Assembly: GCF_900168165.1 (NCBI RefSeq)
Contig: NZ_FUYV01000006.1
Location: 1 to 64,000, forward strand
Reading direction: 5' to 3'
Length of the DNA stretch: 64,000 nt
Source of the DNA: Alkalitalea saponilacus
GTDB lineage: Bacteria; Bacteroidota; Bacteroidia; Bacteroidales; Marinilabiliaceae
In this document: positions 45,565-54,061 of the stretch, in pieces
How the letters are laid out: every line of letters starts with the position of its first letter
Numbering within the stretch: the first letter of the stretch is position 1
Position numbers and translations under genes: made by a program
Notes under the pieces: generated by a model
Databases searched by the model: none
Seen by the model: the letters and a program-made list of their open reading frames with translations, nothing else
What the model was told of the DNA's origin: nothing

Positions 45565-46794
45565 ATGAGATTTCTACATACATCAGACTGGCATTTGGGA
45601 AAACGACTGGAAAGATTCAGCAGAATTGAAGAGCAGCGCGAGGTTTTGGAGGAGATTTGTGAAATTGCCGAAAGGGAGAATGTTGATGTAGTGCTGATTG
45701 CGGGCGATTTGTTCGATGCATTTAACCCATCCTCCGAGGCGGTGGAGTTGTTTTACCGGATGTTGAAAAAAATGACTGATAACGGTAAAAGAGCCGTGAT
45801 TGCCATTGCCGGCAATCACGATTCGCCCGAGAGAATTGAAGCTCCCGACCCTTTGGCACGGGAGTGTGGGATAATTTTTGCCGGAATGCCCGATTCGCAG
45901 ATAACTCCTTTCTCTTTGGAATCCGGCTTGAAAATATTGAGCAGTGAACCGGGGTTTATTGAATTGAATCTTCCCGATTATGAATACCCGCTAAGGTTAC
46001 TGTTGACGCCTTATGCCAATGAGCTTCGATTGAAAACCATGTTGGCCGTTAACGATAAAGAGTCTGATTTGCGAGAGATTCTAAAGAGCAGGTGGGAGAA
46101 TTTTATTCTAAAAAACTCGTGTAAAACAGGGGTAAACGTGTTGATGACTCACCTTTTCGTGATGAATAAAGGGGAGGAAAAACCCGAAGAGCCCGATGAC
46201 GAAAAACCAATTCTATATGTCGGCGGAGCACAGCCGGTGTTCAGCAGCGACTTCCCCGAAGGTTTGCATTACGTCGCGTTGGGACACTTGCACCGTCCAC
46301 ATCAAACGGGAGGCGGGAATTGTCCGGTGGTTTATTCCGGAAGTCCATTAGCCTATAGTTTCGCCGAAACCAATCAGCAAAAAATGGTTTATATCATTGA
46401 TGCGGAGCCGGGAAGGGCAGCAGAAGTCAGAACTGTAGAACTGAAATCAGGCTATAAGCTGATTTCAGCGCGGTTTGATGATGAAGATGCTGCATTGGAG
46501 TGGCTTCGGGATAATCAGGAAGTTTACGTAGAACTTACCATTGTATCTGAAAACTATATTACAGCCGAATCGCGCCGCAAATTATTTGCGGCACATCCAC
46601 GCATAGTCACCCTCATCCCCGAAGTTAAAGCGGGGAGTGAATCAGGCTCTGAAAACCATTCAAAAAGCATTGATTTAACAAAAAGCACCGAAGAGCTTTT
46701 TGTGGATTTCTTTAAAGAGAAAAAAGGTCAGTTACCCAACAAAAGAGTTGTGGAGATTTTCAAAGAACTATTGGCTCAACAAAACAGAAACTGA
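45565..46794 (+). CDS. sbcD: SbcCD nuclease subunit D
   Basis: A 409-residue Mre11-type nuclease subunit that works with SbcC to cut DNA hairpins and process double-strand ends. The five phosphoesterase motifs are visible: TSDWHLGK (His), IAGDLFDAFNP (Asp), AIAGNHDSPER (Asn-His-Asp), LMTHLFVM (His) and VALGHLHRPH (His-x-His). The length is normal. In most bacteria sbcC follows at once or overlaps; here a toxin-antitoxin pair with its own promoter occupies the 761 bases in between. Confidence 0.95.
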   Translation: MRFLHTSDWHLGKRLERFSRIEEQREVLEEICEIAERENVDVVLIAGDLFDAFNPSSEAVELFYRMLKKMTDNGKRAVIAIAGNHDSPERIEAPDPLARECGIIFAGMPDSQITPFSLESGLKILSSEPGFIELNLPDYEYPLRLLLTPYANELRLKTMLAVNDKESDLREILKSRWENFILKNSCKTGVNVLMTHLFVMNKGEEKPEEPDDEKPILYVGGAQPVFSSDFPEGLHYVALGHLHRPHQTGGGNCPVVYSGSPLAYSFAETNQQKMVYIIDAEPGRAAEVRTVELKSGYKLISARFDDEDAALEWLRDNQEVYVELTIVSENYITAESRRKLFAAHPRIVTLIPEVKAGSESGSENHSKSIDLTKSTEELFVDFFKEKKGQLPNKRVVEIFKELLAQQNRN

Positions 46795-46850
46795 TTTAAA
46801 CTTATTCCAAATATTATAAAAGTTTTATACCAACAATACAAAGATAGAAG

Positions 46851-46882
46851 TTTGTGTGTGATTCGTTTTTGGTGTAAATTTA
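46851..46882 (+). promoter_or_regulatory. promoter of parDE
   Basis: TTTG (46851-46854), then exactly 20 bases, then TAAATTTA (46875-46882), one mismatch from the Bacteroidota -7 consensus TAnnTTTG. It ends 18 bases before the parD ATG. Its -7 box lies inside the operator palindrome. Confidence 0.55.
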
Positions 46883-46891
46883 CATCAAAAA
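46866..46891. promoter_or_regulatory. candidate ParD operator (26-bp palindrome)
   Basis: The left half TTTTTGGTGTAAA (46866-46878) and right half TTTACATCAAAAA (46879-46891) are inverted copies with 12 of 13 matches, centred on TGTAAA/TTTACA. It covers the -7 box and ends 9 bases before parD, the expected place for autorepression by a ribbon-helix-helix antitoxin. Confidence 0.6.
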
Positions 46892-46900
46892 CATAAAATT

Positions 46901-47140
46901 ATGCCAAGGCAAAGTATATCTTTCTCGAAACCAAATGATGAATGGTTAAAAGCTCAAATAGACAGCGAGGAGTATTCCAGTAAAAGTGAACTTGTCAACG
47001 ATTTGATTAGACAGGCTCGAAAACAGCAAGTTCATATTGACTGGCTTAGAGTAAAATTGGAAAATTCCGAAAGAAGTGGGTTTACAAATGATTCCAAAGA
47101 AGAGATTTTAAAGCAGTCAAAATCTCTTCTTGATGGCTGA
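46901..47140 (+). CDS. parD: ParD-family antitoxin
   Basis: A 79-residue type II antitoxin. The N-terminal half is a ribbon-helix-helix DNA-binding fold (QSISFSKPNDEWLKAQIDS as strand and helix, SSKSELVNDLIRQARKQQ as the second helix), and the C-terminal half is a charged helix that should wrap and neutralise the toxin. It matches the ParD/CC2985 group by pattern and length. Its stop overlaps the parE start by 8 bases, so the two are translationally coupled. A 26-bp palindrome just upstream fits autoregulation. Confidence 0.88.
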   Translation: MPRQSISFSKPNDEWLKAQIDSEEYSSKSELVNDLIRQARKQQVHIDWLRVKLENSERSGFTNDSKEEILKQSKSLLDG

Positions 47141-47420
47141 ATACAGATTAAGTAATGCAGCCAAAGAGGACTTGATTCGCATTCATCATTTTGGAGTCAA
47201 AATGTTTGGTGTTGCTCAAGCTGATAAATACTTTGATGCTTTTTTTGGTTACTTTGAAATTATTGCAGAAAATCCATTTGCATTTGAATCTGTGAATTAT
47301 ATAAAAGCAGGATATAGAAAATGTCCTTGTGGCTCTGACACCATATATTATAGAATCAATGGTAATATGGTTGAGATAATGGCAATTGTTGGAATGCAGG
47401 ATTTGAAAAATATACTTTAA
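47133..47420 (+). CDS. parE: ParE-family toxin
   Basis: A 95-residue RelE/ParE-fold toxin, in well-studied members an inhibitor of DNA gyrase. I use the ATG at 47133, inside the parD stop region, rather than the TTG at 47130. Family features are YRLSNAAKEDLIRIHHFGVKMFG at the N-terminus and the C-terminal sheet GSDTIYYRINGNMVEIMAIVGMQDLKNIL. The length is typical, with no truncation. Whether it acts on gyrase or cuts mRNA cannot be decided here. Confidence 0.88.
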   Translation: MAEYRLSNAAKEDLIRIHHFGVKMFGVAQADKYFDAFFGYFEIIAENPFAFESVNYIKAGYRKCPCGSDTIYYRINGNMVEIMAIVGMQDLKNIL

Positions 47421-47433
47421 ACCCTTAGGACTA

Positions 47434-47441
47434 TAAATTTG
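47434..47441 (+). promoter_or_regulatory. -7 promoter element upstream of sbcC
   Basis: TAAATTTG, a full TAnnTTTG match, 115 bases upstream of sbcC and just after parE. No TTG at the usual distance, so it is weak evidence that sbcC has its own promoter after the toxin-antitoxin pair. Confidence 0.3.
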
Positions 47442-47555
47442 AACAGTCGATAGGTTTTTATTAGTCTGGTAATCAGAGGTGTTTGACTTTGTCGCCGTGT
47501 TGTTAATTTTACTGATAATAAGGAGTTTTATTTATTAGTCTACAATCTACTATAA

Positions 47556-50500
47556 ATGATACCACATAAATTAACCCTGCAGGGATTATACAGTTACATA
47601 AGCAAACAGACCATTGATTTTGATAATCTGACGCGCGATGGTCTGTTTGGGATTTTCGGGAGTGTTGGCAGTGGGAAGTCTTCGGTGCTTGAAGCCATTT
47701 CGTTTGCGTTGTATGGTGACACAGAGCGATTGAACAGGAAGGATAACCGGGCGTATAATATGATGAATCTTCGTTCGGATAAGCTGTTTCTTGAGTTTGA
47801 GTTCAGTAACGGCGAAAACCGCCGTTTCCTATGCCGGGTGGAGGGTAAAAGAAACTCCAAAAAGTTTGAAGATGTAGGGAAACTCAATCGCATATGCTAC
47901 GAGAAGGCAGAGAATGGTGAGTGGATTCCCATCGATACACCGGTTGAGGAAATTACCGGTTTGAGTTACGATAATTTTCGCCGCACAGTTATTATTCCAC
48001 AAGGGAAATTTCAGGAGTTTCTGCAATTGGGGCCAAAGGAACGAACAGCCATGATGCAGGAACTATTTCACCTCCACCGGTACGATTTGTATGCCGGAGT
48101 GGCTGAGCTGCATAACAAGTCGGTGAAGGTTTTGGATGGTCTTGACGGACAATTAAAAACTTTAGGAGAGATAAAGCCTGAACAGATTGAAGAACTTACT
48201 CTTCAGTTGGAAAAAATGAAAGTTGAGTTGGCCAATCTGGAAAATGAGCAAAAAGGGGTTCAGGATAAAATAGCTGCTTTAAAGCGAATACAGGAGTTAA
48301 AAGCAAAGTTGGAGAGTGCGCAGGAGCTGCTTGTTCAATTGGTTGATAAAGAAAAGGAAATCAATGAGCAGGAAAAAGAGCTGAACCTGTACGAAAAAAG
48401 TGTTCGGTTGTTCAAGTCACTGATGGATGATTCACATCGTTTGAAAAACGATGTGGCGGGCAATGAGAAATCCCTTAAGGAATCACTGTTAGAGCAAGAA
48501 AAACTTAAAAAGTATTTTGATGAAGCATCCGTTCAATTCCAAAAAACAAAGAAGGAGTATGAGAAGCGGGATGTAATGAAACGTGAAGCCGATGAGTTAA
48601 AGAAGTTTTCGGAGGTTTTAACACTAAAACAGGCCATTGGCGAACTAACAAAACGTCGGCAAAAGGGAGAGCAGATGCTGGCTGAAAAGAAGTCTGTACA
48701 AACAGATTTACGTGGTAAAATTCAGGTCGCATCAGAACAATTAATTAAAGATAAGGAGCAGTTGCCGGATTACGCAATGTTGATGGATATTAAAGAATGG
48801 TACCGGCATCGGGAGCAGTTGAATAAAGACGCTGCAAACCTGGTGAAACAACAGCAGGAACTAAATGAGCAGAGTGAAGATTTTAAAAGTAAGTTGCAAA
48901 ACCATGGCAGGGAACTGAGCCTTCCCATGCCTGATGGTATGGAAGCTTTGGCGTTTTGCAAGGAATTATTAAAGGAGACGGAGCTGCAAGCCGTCAGATT
49001 GGAGGAGCAGCTAAAAGAGATGGACCAAAACCGCATTCGCCTGAAGGTGCAAAGTGAATTGCAAGGATTTGCTGTTGATTTAAAAGAGGGAGATGCTTGT
49101 CCCTTGTGCGGGTCGGAGCATCATCCGGACTTGTTAAAACCCCATAATGTTCATGAAGAACTGGCTGCCTTAAATCATAAATCTGACGACATTCAAAAGA
49201 AGCGACAAAAAACATTAGCTCTGGAGAAGGAAATTCTTAAGATAGAGGCAGAATTGTTATCCTTCCGCAAGGAGAAAGCAAGAAACGAGAAGGAAGTTGA
49301 TGAAATTAAAAAGGAGACAGAGACGCATTTGAAAAAGTTCTGTTGGGAGGGGCATCATCCTGAATCGCCGGATAAATTAACTCAGGAACTTCAAAAGCAC
49401 AAAACGCTGACAGAAGTGATTAAGAATGGCGAAAAATTGCTGGAAGAATTGCGGACAAAGCTCGATGAAGCCGATAAGGATTTAAAAAAATATGAAGAGC
49501 TTCTAACTGCATTAGGACATGAGCTTACTGCGAAGGAGAGCAGAGTGGAGACGCTTCTTTCTGATATTAAACATATAAATACGGACGATTTTCGGGAGGT
49601 TTCAGCAGAGGCGTTGAACAATAAATCCGCAGAACTGATAAAGAGAGCAGACGCCATAGAAAACCGGTTTAAAAAAGAGGAGGAGCAGATAAACGAGCTA
49701 TCCCGGAAGCGCAATGAGCTTATCGGGAAAGTCTCAGAACTTCAGAAAGCGGAGGTGCATCTAAAGGATTCTCTTGCCAAAAATGAATGGAAAATTGAAG
49801 AGTTACTAAAGCAAAACAATGATTTAAATCGCGAGAAGCTGGCAGTGATTCTGGCTTCGGAACCTAATGTAAATAAAATCAGAAAAGATATTGAAGAGTA
49901 CCGCAGCCTTTTAGCTACAAAGCGTGCGGAGGTGAAGCAACTCGAAGCGGATTTGCAGGGTCAACAATTCGACCCAATTGAGTGGGAGAAGTTAATTAAT
50001 AGGAATGAAACTCTTTCTGAAAAATTCAAGAAGCTTATTGATGAATCAGGACAGCTAAAATCAGACAAGAAACGTCTGGAAGCAGATTTTCTAAAGTTCA
50101 AGGAGTTAACCAAAGCACGCGAGGAAGCTGAACTGAGAACTGCCGATTTGTCCGACATGCGGAATCTGTTTAAAGGCAGTGGGTTTGTTAATTACATCTC
50201 AACCGTCTATTTGCAGGAATTGTGTAAAGCGGCCAACGACCGATTTTACAAACTCACACGGCAGCAGTTGTCACTGGAATTGGGCGATGACAATATGTTT
50301 TACATCAGGGATTTTCTCAACGATGGGCGAGTCAGGAGCGTTAAAACCCTGTCGGGAGGGCAAACTTTTCAGGCGGCCTTATCTCTCGCGTTGGCTTTGG
50401 CTGATAGCATTCAGAAGCACACCAGCGAACACGGCAATTTTTTCTTTTTGGATGAAGGGTTCGGGACACTGGATAAGGATTCCCTCCGGGTTGTGTTTGA

Positions 50501-50648
50501 TACACTGAAATCATTGCGACACGAAAACCGCATTGTTGGAGTCATCTCACATGTGGAAGAGATGCAGCAGGAAATCACCACTTTCTTAAAAGTGGTGAAT
50601 GATGAGAAAACCGGCAGTCAGGTAACTGCCAGTTGGGAAATGTCTTAA
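47556..50648 (+). CDS. sbcC: SbcCD nuclease ATPase subunit C
   Basis: A 1030-residue SMC/Rad50-type ATPase that partners SbcD. Walker A at about residues 33-42 (GSVGSGKSSVLEAI), a long coiled coil broken by the zinc hook CPLC at about 514-517 (EGDACPLCGSEHHPD), a second coiled coil, then the signature VKTLSGGQTFQAALSLALAL (about 929) and Walker B FFFLDEGFGTLD (about 963). All ATPase motifs are intact. Its last codons overlap by 4 bases the stop of the convergent TPR gene. It is separated from sbcD by parDE. Confidence 0.95.
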   Translation: MIPHKLTLQGLYSYISKQTIDFDNLTRDGLFGIFGSVGSGKSSVLEAISFALYGDTERLNRKDNRAYNMMNLRSDKLFLEFEFSNGENRRFLCRVEGKRNSKKFEDVGKLNRICYEKAENGEWIPIDTPVEEITGLSYDNFRRTVIIPQGKFQEFLQLGPKERTAMMQELFHLHRYDLYAGVAELHNKSVKVLDGLDGQLKTLGEIKPEQIEELTLQLEKMKVELANLENEQKGVQDKIAALKRIQELKAKLESAQELLVQLVDKEKEINEQEKELNLYEKSVRLFKSLMDDSHRLKNDVAGNEKSLKESLLEQEKLKKYFDEASVQFQKTKKEYEKRDVMKREADELKKFSEVLTLKQAIGELTKRRQKGEQMLAEKKSVQTDLRGKIQVASEQLIKDKEQLPDYAMLMDIKEWYRHREQLNKDAANLVKQQQELNEQSEDFKSKLQNHGRELSLPMPDGMEALAFCKELLKETELQAVRLEEQLKEMDQNRIRLKVQSELQGFAVDLKEGDACPLCGSEHHPDLLKPHNVHEELAALNHKSDDIQKKRQKTLALEKEILKIEAELLSFRKEKARNEKEVDEIKKETETHLKKFCWEGHHPESPDKLTQELQKHKTLTEVIKNGEKLLEELRTKLDEADKDLKKYEELLTALGHELTAKESRVETLLSDIKHINTDDFREVSAEALNNKSAELIKRADAIENRFKKEEEQINELSRKRNELIGKVSELQKAEVHLKDSLAKNEWKIEELLKQNNDLNREKLAVILASEPNVNKIRKDIEEYRSLLATKRAEVKQLEADLQGQQFDPIEWEKLINRNETLSEKFKKLIDESGQLKSDKKRLEADFLKFKELTKAREEAELRTADLSDMRNLFKGSGFVNYISTVYLQELCKAANDRFYKLTRQQLSLELGDDNMFYIRDFLNDGRVRSVKTLSGGQTFQAALSLALALADSIQKHTSEHGNFFFLDEGFGTLDKDSLRVVFDTLKSLRHENRIVGVISHVEEMQQEITTFLKVVNDEKTGSQVTASWEMS

Positions 50649-51280
50649 TTTTGATCAAGCATGCGGTTGATTTCTTCAGCTTTCTCAGGTTCATTTAATC
50701 GTTGATAGGAATTTCTAAGAAGCAGCAAATACCTGCGGTCTCTTGGATTCATTTCGCGCAATTCAAGAGCCATGTCTCTTACCTGTCTAAAGTCTTCGGA
50801 AAGATTTCTCAACTCACGTCTTAATAAGGCATATGTCGTTGCGTTTTCATTTTGGTGATATTTTCTCATTTCTGCCTGATATCTGTTTTCAGCACGGGTG
50901 TATTTATGGCGTGCACGATGAAACAGAGCGCCTTCATAGAATGGTTTATGGTCGGGCCATTTTTTCAATCTCTCTTCGTATTTTTCCAGAATCCCTTCGT
51001 GCTGTCCGGTTCTTTCCAGAGCTCGCATGTAAGCACTCTGAAGATCTAAAACATCTTTATATTCAATTTCATCATAGATGCTTAGAGCCCATTCGAAATT
51101 TCCTTGTCGAACATTGCTGACAAAAAGTTCTATGAGTCTTTCGTCGGCAAAACTTAGTTCAACAGCCGTTGTATCATTTGCCGGTTCCTGTGGAGGAGAT
51201 GTTGCAAAAGAGTGATGCATAAAACCATGAAAAAGAGCGGCTGTGAATAGTAAAGCAGTAATGTTTTTAAGTTTCTTCAT
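50645..51280 (-). CDS. TPR-like exported protein
   Basis: A 211-residue protein with a signal peptide (NITALLFTAALFHGFMHHSFA) and degenerate helical repeats of tetratricopeptide type (NFEWALSIYDEIEYKDVLDLQSAYMRALERTG, YEERLKKWPDHKPFYEGALFHRARH, LLRNSYQRLNEPEKAEEINRML). It is probably a periplasmic scaffold; nothing identifies a partner. Its stop overlaps the sbcC stop by 4 bases on the other strand. Confidence 0.75.
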   Translation of the reverse strand: MKKLKNITALLFTAALFHGFMHHSFATSPPQEPANDTTAVELSFADERLIELFVSNVRQGNFEWALSIYDEIEYKDVLDLQSAYMRALERTGQHEGILEKYEERLKKWPDHKPFYEGALFHRARHKYTRAENRYQAEMRKYHQNENATTYALLRRELRNLSEDFRQVRDMALELREMNPRDRRYLLLLRNSYQRLNEPEKAEEINRMLDQN

Positions 51281-51507
51281 ATCTTCAACGTTTAGTACCT
51301 GGATTCAAAAATAGTATTTTTCTCTTTTATTTTGGAAATCTTTGATCGATATTTGTAATTACAAGTCAGGCTGACTACGAAGCAATTTGTTTATAATAAT
51401 TTTAAAACAGCCACTTAGTACCAATATAAAACTTATGCTTTATTTTTAATTCATTCCAATTGTTAACACAAATTTAATACCGTTTTTACTAACTAAATAT
51501 TTATAAC

Positions 51508-52518
51508 ATGATTAAAGCAGTTTTTATTTCGGCCTTTTTTTTAATTGTAAATTTAACAGTTAATTCTCAGGTTACAGAAGATCCAATTTTAAATCGTATC
51601 TCTAGGTACGTTGGCGTGGAAACCCATAAAGACACGACCATGACTCACGATCCGGTAATGATTCGAGAAGATGGTGTCTATTATATGTTTGCTACAGGAT
51701 GGGGGATAACCATGTTTAGTTCTCCGGACATGATTCATTGGAAGCATGAATATCCTATTTTTACTGAGGTTCCGGAGTGGATTATGGAAATCGTTCCGGA
51801 TTTCAGGGGGCACTTTTGGGCGCCTGATGTTGCCTATTTTAATGACCAGTATTATGTCTATTATTCCGTATCATCCTTTGGGCGGAATACATCAGCCATT
51901 GGAGTTGTTACAAATAAAACTTTAAATCCGGATAGTCCGGATTATGAATGGGTTGATCATGGCGAGGTAATTCGCTCTATTCCAGGTGTAACTAACTGGA
52001 ATGCCATTGATGCCAATATTATTTTGGGTGAAGATGGAACTCCTTTTATGTCCTTCGGGTCATTTTGGGGTGGATTAATGTTGGCTGAACTTAAACCTGA
52101 TGGATTGTCGCTTGCGCATCCCATTGAAGATTTAACACTTTTGGCTACCCGGACCACAGGTGAGAATCCCATTGAAGCCCCTTTTATCTTTAAAAAAGAT
52201 GATTATTATTATCTATTTGTTTCATTTGATTTTTGCTGTCGTGGAGAAGAGAGTACATATAAGGTTGTAGTGGGGCGTTCAGAAAAAGTCGAAGGTGAAT
52301 ATTTTGATAAGGACGGGCTTTCAATGTTAAAAGGAGGGGGTACTATAGTTGTTGAAGGTGGAGATGGCTATGCCGGAGTTGGACATAATGCAGTAGTTGC
52401 TTTCGATGGCGTTGATTATTTGGTGTTCCATGCTTATGATATGAGCCGTGGAGGAGGAAGCTATTTGAGAATACTCCCTATTAGATGGGAAGATGGTTGG
52501 CCGGAAGTTGATTTTTAA
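51508..52518 (+). CDS. GH43 endo-1,5-alpha-L-arabinanase-like enzyme
   Basis: A 336-residue exported five-bladed propeller enzyme (signal FISAFFLIVNLTVNSQ), predicted to cut the alpha-1,5-linked arabinan side chains of pectin. The catalytic acids are present: MTHDPVMIREDGVYYMFAT (base Asp), NWNAIDANIILGEDGTPFMSFGSFWGG (pKa-modulating Asp) and NPIEAPFIFKKDDYYYLF (acid Glu). GVGHNAVVAFDGVDYLVFHAYD matches the arabinanase subgroup, with the calcium-site His. It is alone and not next to the pectin locus, although its likely substrate belongs with it. Confidence 0.9.
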   Translation: MIKAVFISAFFLIVNLTVNSQVTEDPILNRISRYVGVETHKDTTMTHDPVMIREDGVYYMFATGWGITMFSSPDMIHWKHEYPIFTEVPEWIMEIVPDFRGHFWAPDVAYFNDQYYVYYSVSSFGRNTSAIGVVTNKTLNPDSPDYEWVDHGEVIRSIPGVTNWNAIDANIILGEDGTPFMSFGSFWGGLMLAELKPDGLSLAHPIEDLTLLATRTTGENPIEAPFIFKKDDYYYLFVSFDFCCRGEESTYKVVVGRSEKVEGEYFDKDGLSMLKGGGTIVVEGGDGYAGVGHNAVVAFDGVDYLVFHAYDMSRGGGSYLRILPIRWEDGWPEVDF

Positions 52519-52534
52519 TTTTGATCAAAAAATA

Positions 52535-52570
52535 AAACAACTTAACTTGTATTTACAAGTTGAGTTGTTT
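52535..52570 (+). terminator. terminator-like hairpin after the arabinanase gene
   Basis: Arms AAACAACTTAACTTGTA (52535-52551) and TACAAGTTGAGTTGTTT (52554-52570) pair at 16 of 17 positions. It is AT-rich with only a short T-run, so it is a weak terminator. It overlaps the E2 gene promoter and could also be an operator. Confidence 0.55.
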
Positions 52571-52577
52571 ACATTTG
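52547..52577 (+). promoter_or_regulatory. promoter of the 2-oxo acid dehydrogenase genes
   Basis: TTG (52547-52549), exactly 20 bases, then TACATTTG (52570-52577), a full Bacteroidota promoter match, 18 bases before the E2 ATG. The hairpin at 52535-52570 fills the spacer. Confidence 0.6.
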
Positions 52578-52595
52578 CAGAAAAAAATATTGCAA

Positions 52596-53933
52596 ATGGC
52601 TACAGTAATCATTATGCCCAAACAGGGGCAGTCCGTCGAAAGTTGCATCATAACTGAGTTTCATAAGAAAAAGGGAGACAAAGTTAATAAGGGAGAAGTT
52701 TTATTTGCCTACGAAACCGATAAAGCTTCATTTGAAGAAGAATCACCGGTTGACGGCATTTTGTTAGATCTATTCTTTGAAGAGGGCGACGAAGTTCCTG
52801 TTCTTACAAATGTTTGTGTAATTGGAGAAGACGGAGAGTCTGTTGAAGATTTTCGTCCTCAGGGAGGTGAAAATGTTTCAGACAAAAAAGAGGCTTCTGC
52901 TCAAGAAATAACAGGTTCATCCTCAAAGAAAGGAGAATCAGAGACTGCTCAACCTTCTAAATCTACAAATTTAGCTGGCGAAAGCAACGGGGTTTCACCG
53001 AGGGCTCGCAACCTTGCTGAAACGAAAGGTGTAGATCTGCAGAACATTGCCGGGACTGGTCCCGGAGGACGGGTTATTGAGCGTGATGTTTCTTCTGCAT
53101 CACTACAGCAGGGAAAAGTTACACCACTTGCAAAACAATTGATTGCTGAGCAAAATCTTCAAGCAGGAGTCGGTTCGGGTTTGGGAGGAATGATAACTTC
53201 CAACGATCTGCAATCTGGAAATCCGGTTTATGGTGAAGATTTTGAAATAAAACCACTTACCAATATGCGTAAGCTCATTGCAAAAGCAATGCACGCATCA
53301 CTACAAAACTCTGCACAATTAACACATCATCTGGGTGCCGATGCCCGAAGAATTCTTGAACTGCGTAAAAAAGCGAAAGCCGCATTGGATAAAGGGTATC
53401 CCGTTAATATCACGTTGAACGATATGATCTGCTTTGCTGTAATTAAGGCATTAAAGCAATTTCCACAAGTAAATGCTCATTTTATGGGTGATGGAATGAA
53501 GTTGTTTAAGAAGGTGCATTTTGGCTTGGCGGTTGATACCGATCGAGGACTAATGGTTCCGGTGGTTAAAAATGCAGATGATTTATCTATACAAGGTTTG
53601 GCTAGCCAATTTAAAGAGATTGCCAATGCTTGCCGCAAGGGAGGTGTTTCACCTGAGTTGTTGGCTTCAGATGCAGCATCTTTTACGGTTTCCAATCTCG
53701 GAAATTACGGAGTTGAAATGTTTACACCAGTAATAAATTTACCCCAGGTTGCCATTTTGGGAGTTAACACCATCGTTCCACGGCCAAAAGATTTAGGTGA
53801 TGGAGTTTATGGCTTTGTGCCATATCTTGGGCTGAGTCTTACATACGATCACCGAGCTCTTGATGGAGGCGAAGCTACGCGCTTCGTAAAGCAGGTGGCT
53901 ATTGAAATTGAAAATCTGGAAATTGACTTATAG
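52596..53933 (+). CDS. 2-oxo acid dehydrogenase E2 (dihydrolipoamide acyltransferase)
   Basis: A 445-residue E2 core subunit, probably of pyruvate dehydrogenase. I start at the ATG at 52596 (MATVIIMPKQGQSVES); the upstream TTG open frame overlaps the promoter. Domains: one lipoyl domain with the lipoylated Lys43 in YETDKASFEEE; an E3/E1-binding domain at about 132-166 (SPRARNLAETKGVDLQ, GTGPGGRV); a second, more diverged copy at about 174-206 (TPLAKQLIAEQNLQ, GSGLGGMI); and the catalytic acyltransferase domain to the C-terminus, with the active-site His in TYDHRALDGGEATRFVKQ. The order E2-E3-E1 is an operon. Branched-chain or acetoin substrate is possible. Confidence 0.93.
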   Translation: MATVIIMPKQGQSVESCIITEFHKKKGDKVNKGEVLFAYETDKASFEEESPVDGILLDLFFEEGDEVPVLTNVCVIGEDGESVEDFRPQGGENVSDKKEASAQEITGSSSKKGESETAQPSKSTNLAGESNGVSPRARNLAETKGVDLQNIAGTGPGGRVIERDVSSASLQQGKVTPLAKQLIAEQNLQAGVGSGLGGMITSNDLQSGNPVYGEDFEIKPLTNMRKLIAKAMHASLQNSAQLTHHLGADARRILELRKKAKAALDKGYPVNITLNDMICFAVIKALKQFPQVNAHFMGDGMKLFKKVHFGLAVDTDRGLMVPVVKNADDLSIQGLASQFKEIANACRKGGVSPELLASDAASFTVSNLGNYGVEMFTPVINLPQVAILGVNTIVPRPKDLGDGVYGFVPYLGLSLTYDHRALDGGEATRFVKQVAIEIENLEIDL

Positions 53934-53938
53934 TATTG

Positions 53939-54047
53939 AACGCAAAGACGCAATGACACAGAGAATATTTGGTCATGATATTTGATATGTATGATTTGCC
54001 AAGAATGACTATTAATAAAAGTTTTTGCGATTTCGCGTCTCTGCGTT
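53939..54047. repeat. imperfect palindromic intergenic repeat (109 bp)
   Basis: The end AACGCAAAGACGC (53939-53951) is repeated inverted as GCGTCTCTGCGTT (54035-54047), 12 of 13 matching, in the E2-E3 gap. It belongs to the short palindromic type that recurs in Bacteroidota intergenic DNA. The E3 gene starts 14 bases later, so the hairpin would lie within the operon transcript. Confidence 0.5.
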
Positions 54048-54061
54048 AAAACCAAACAAGT

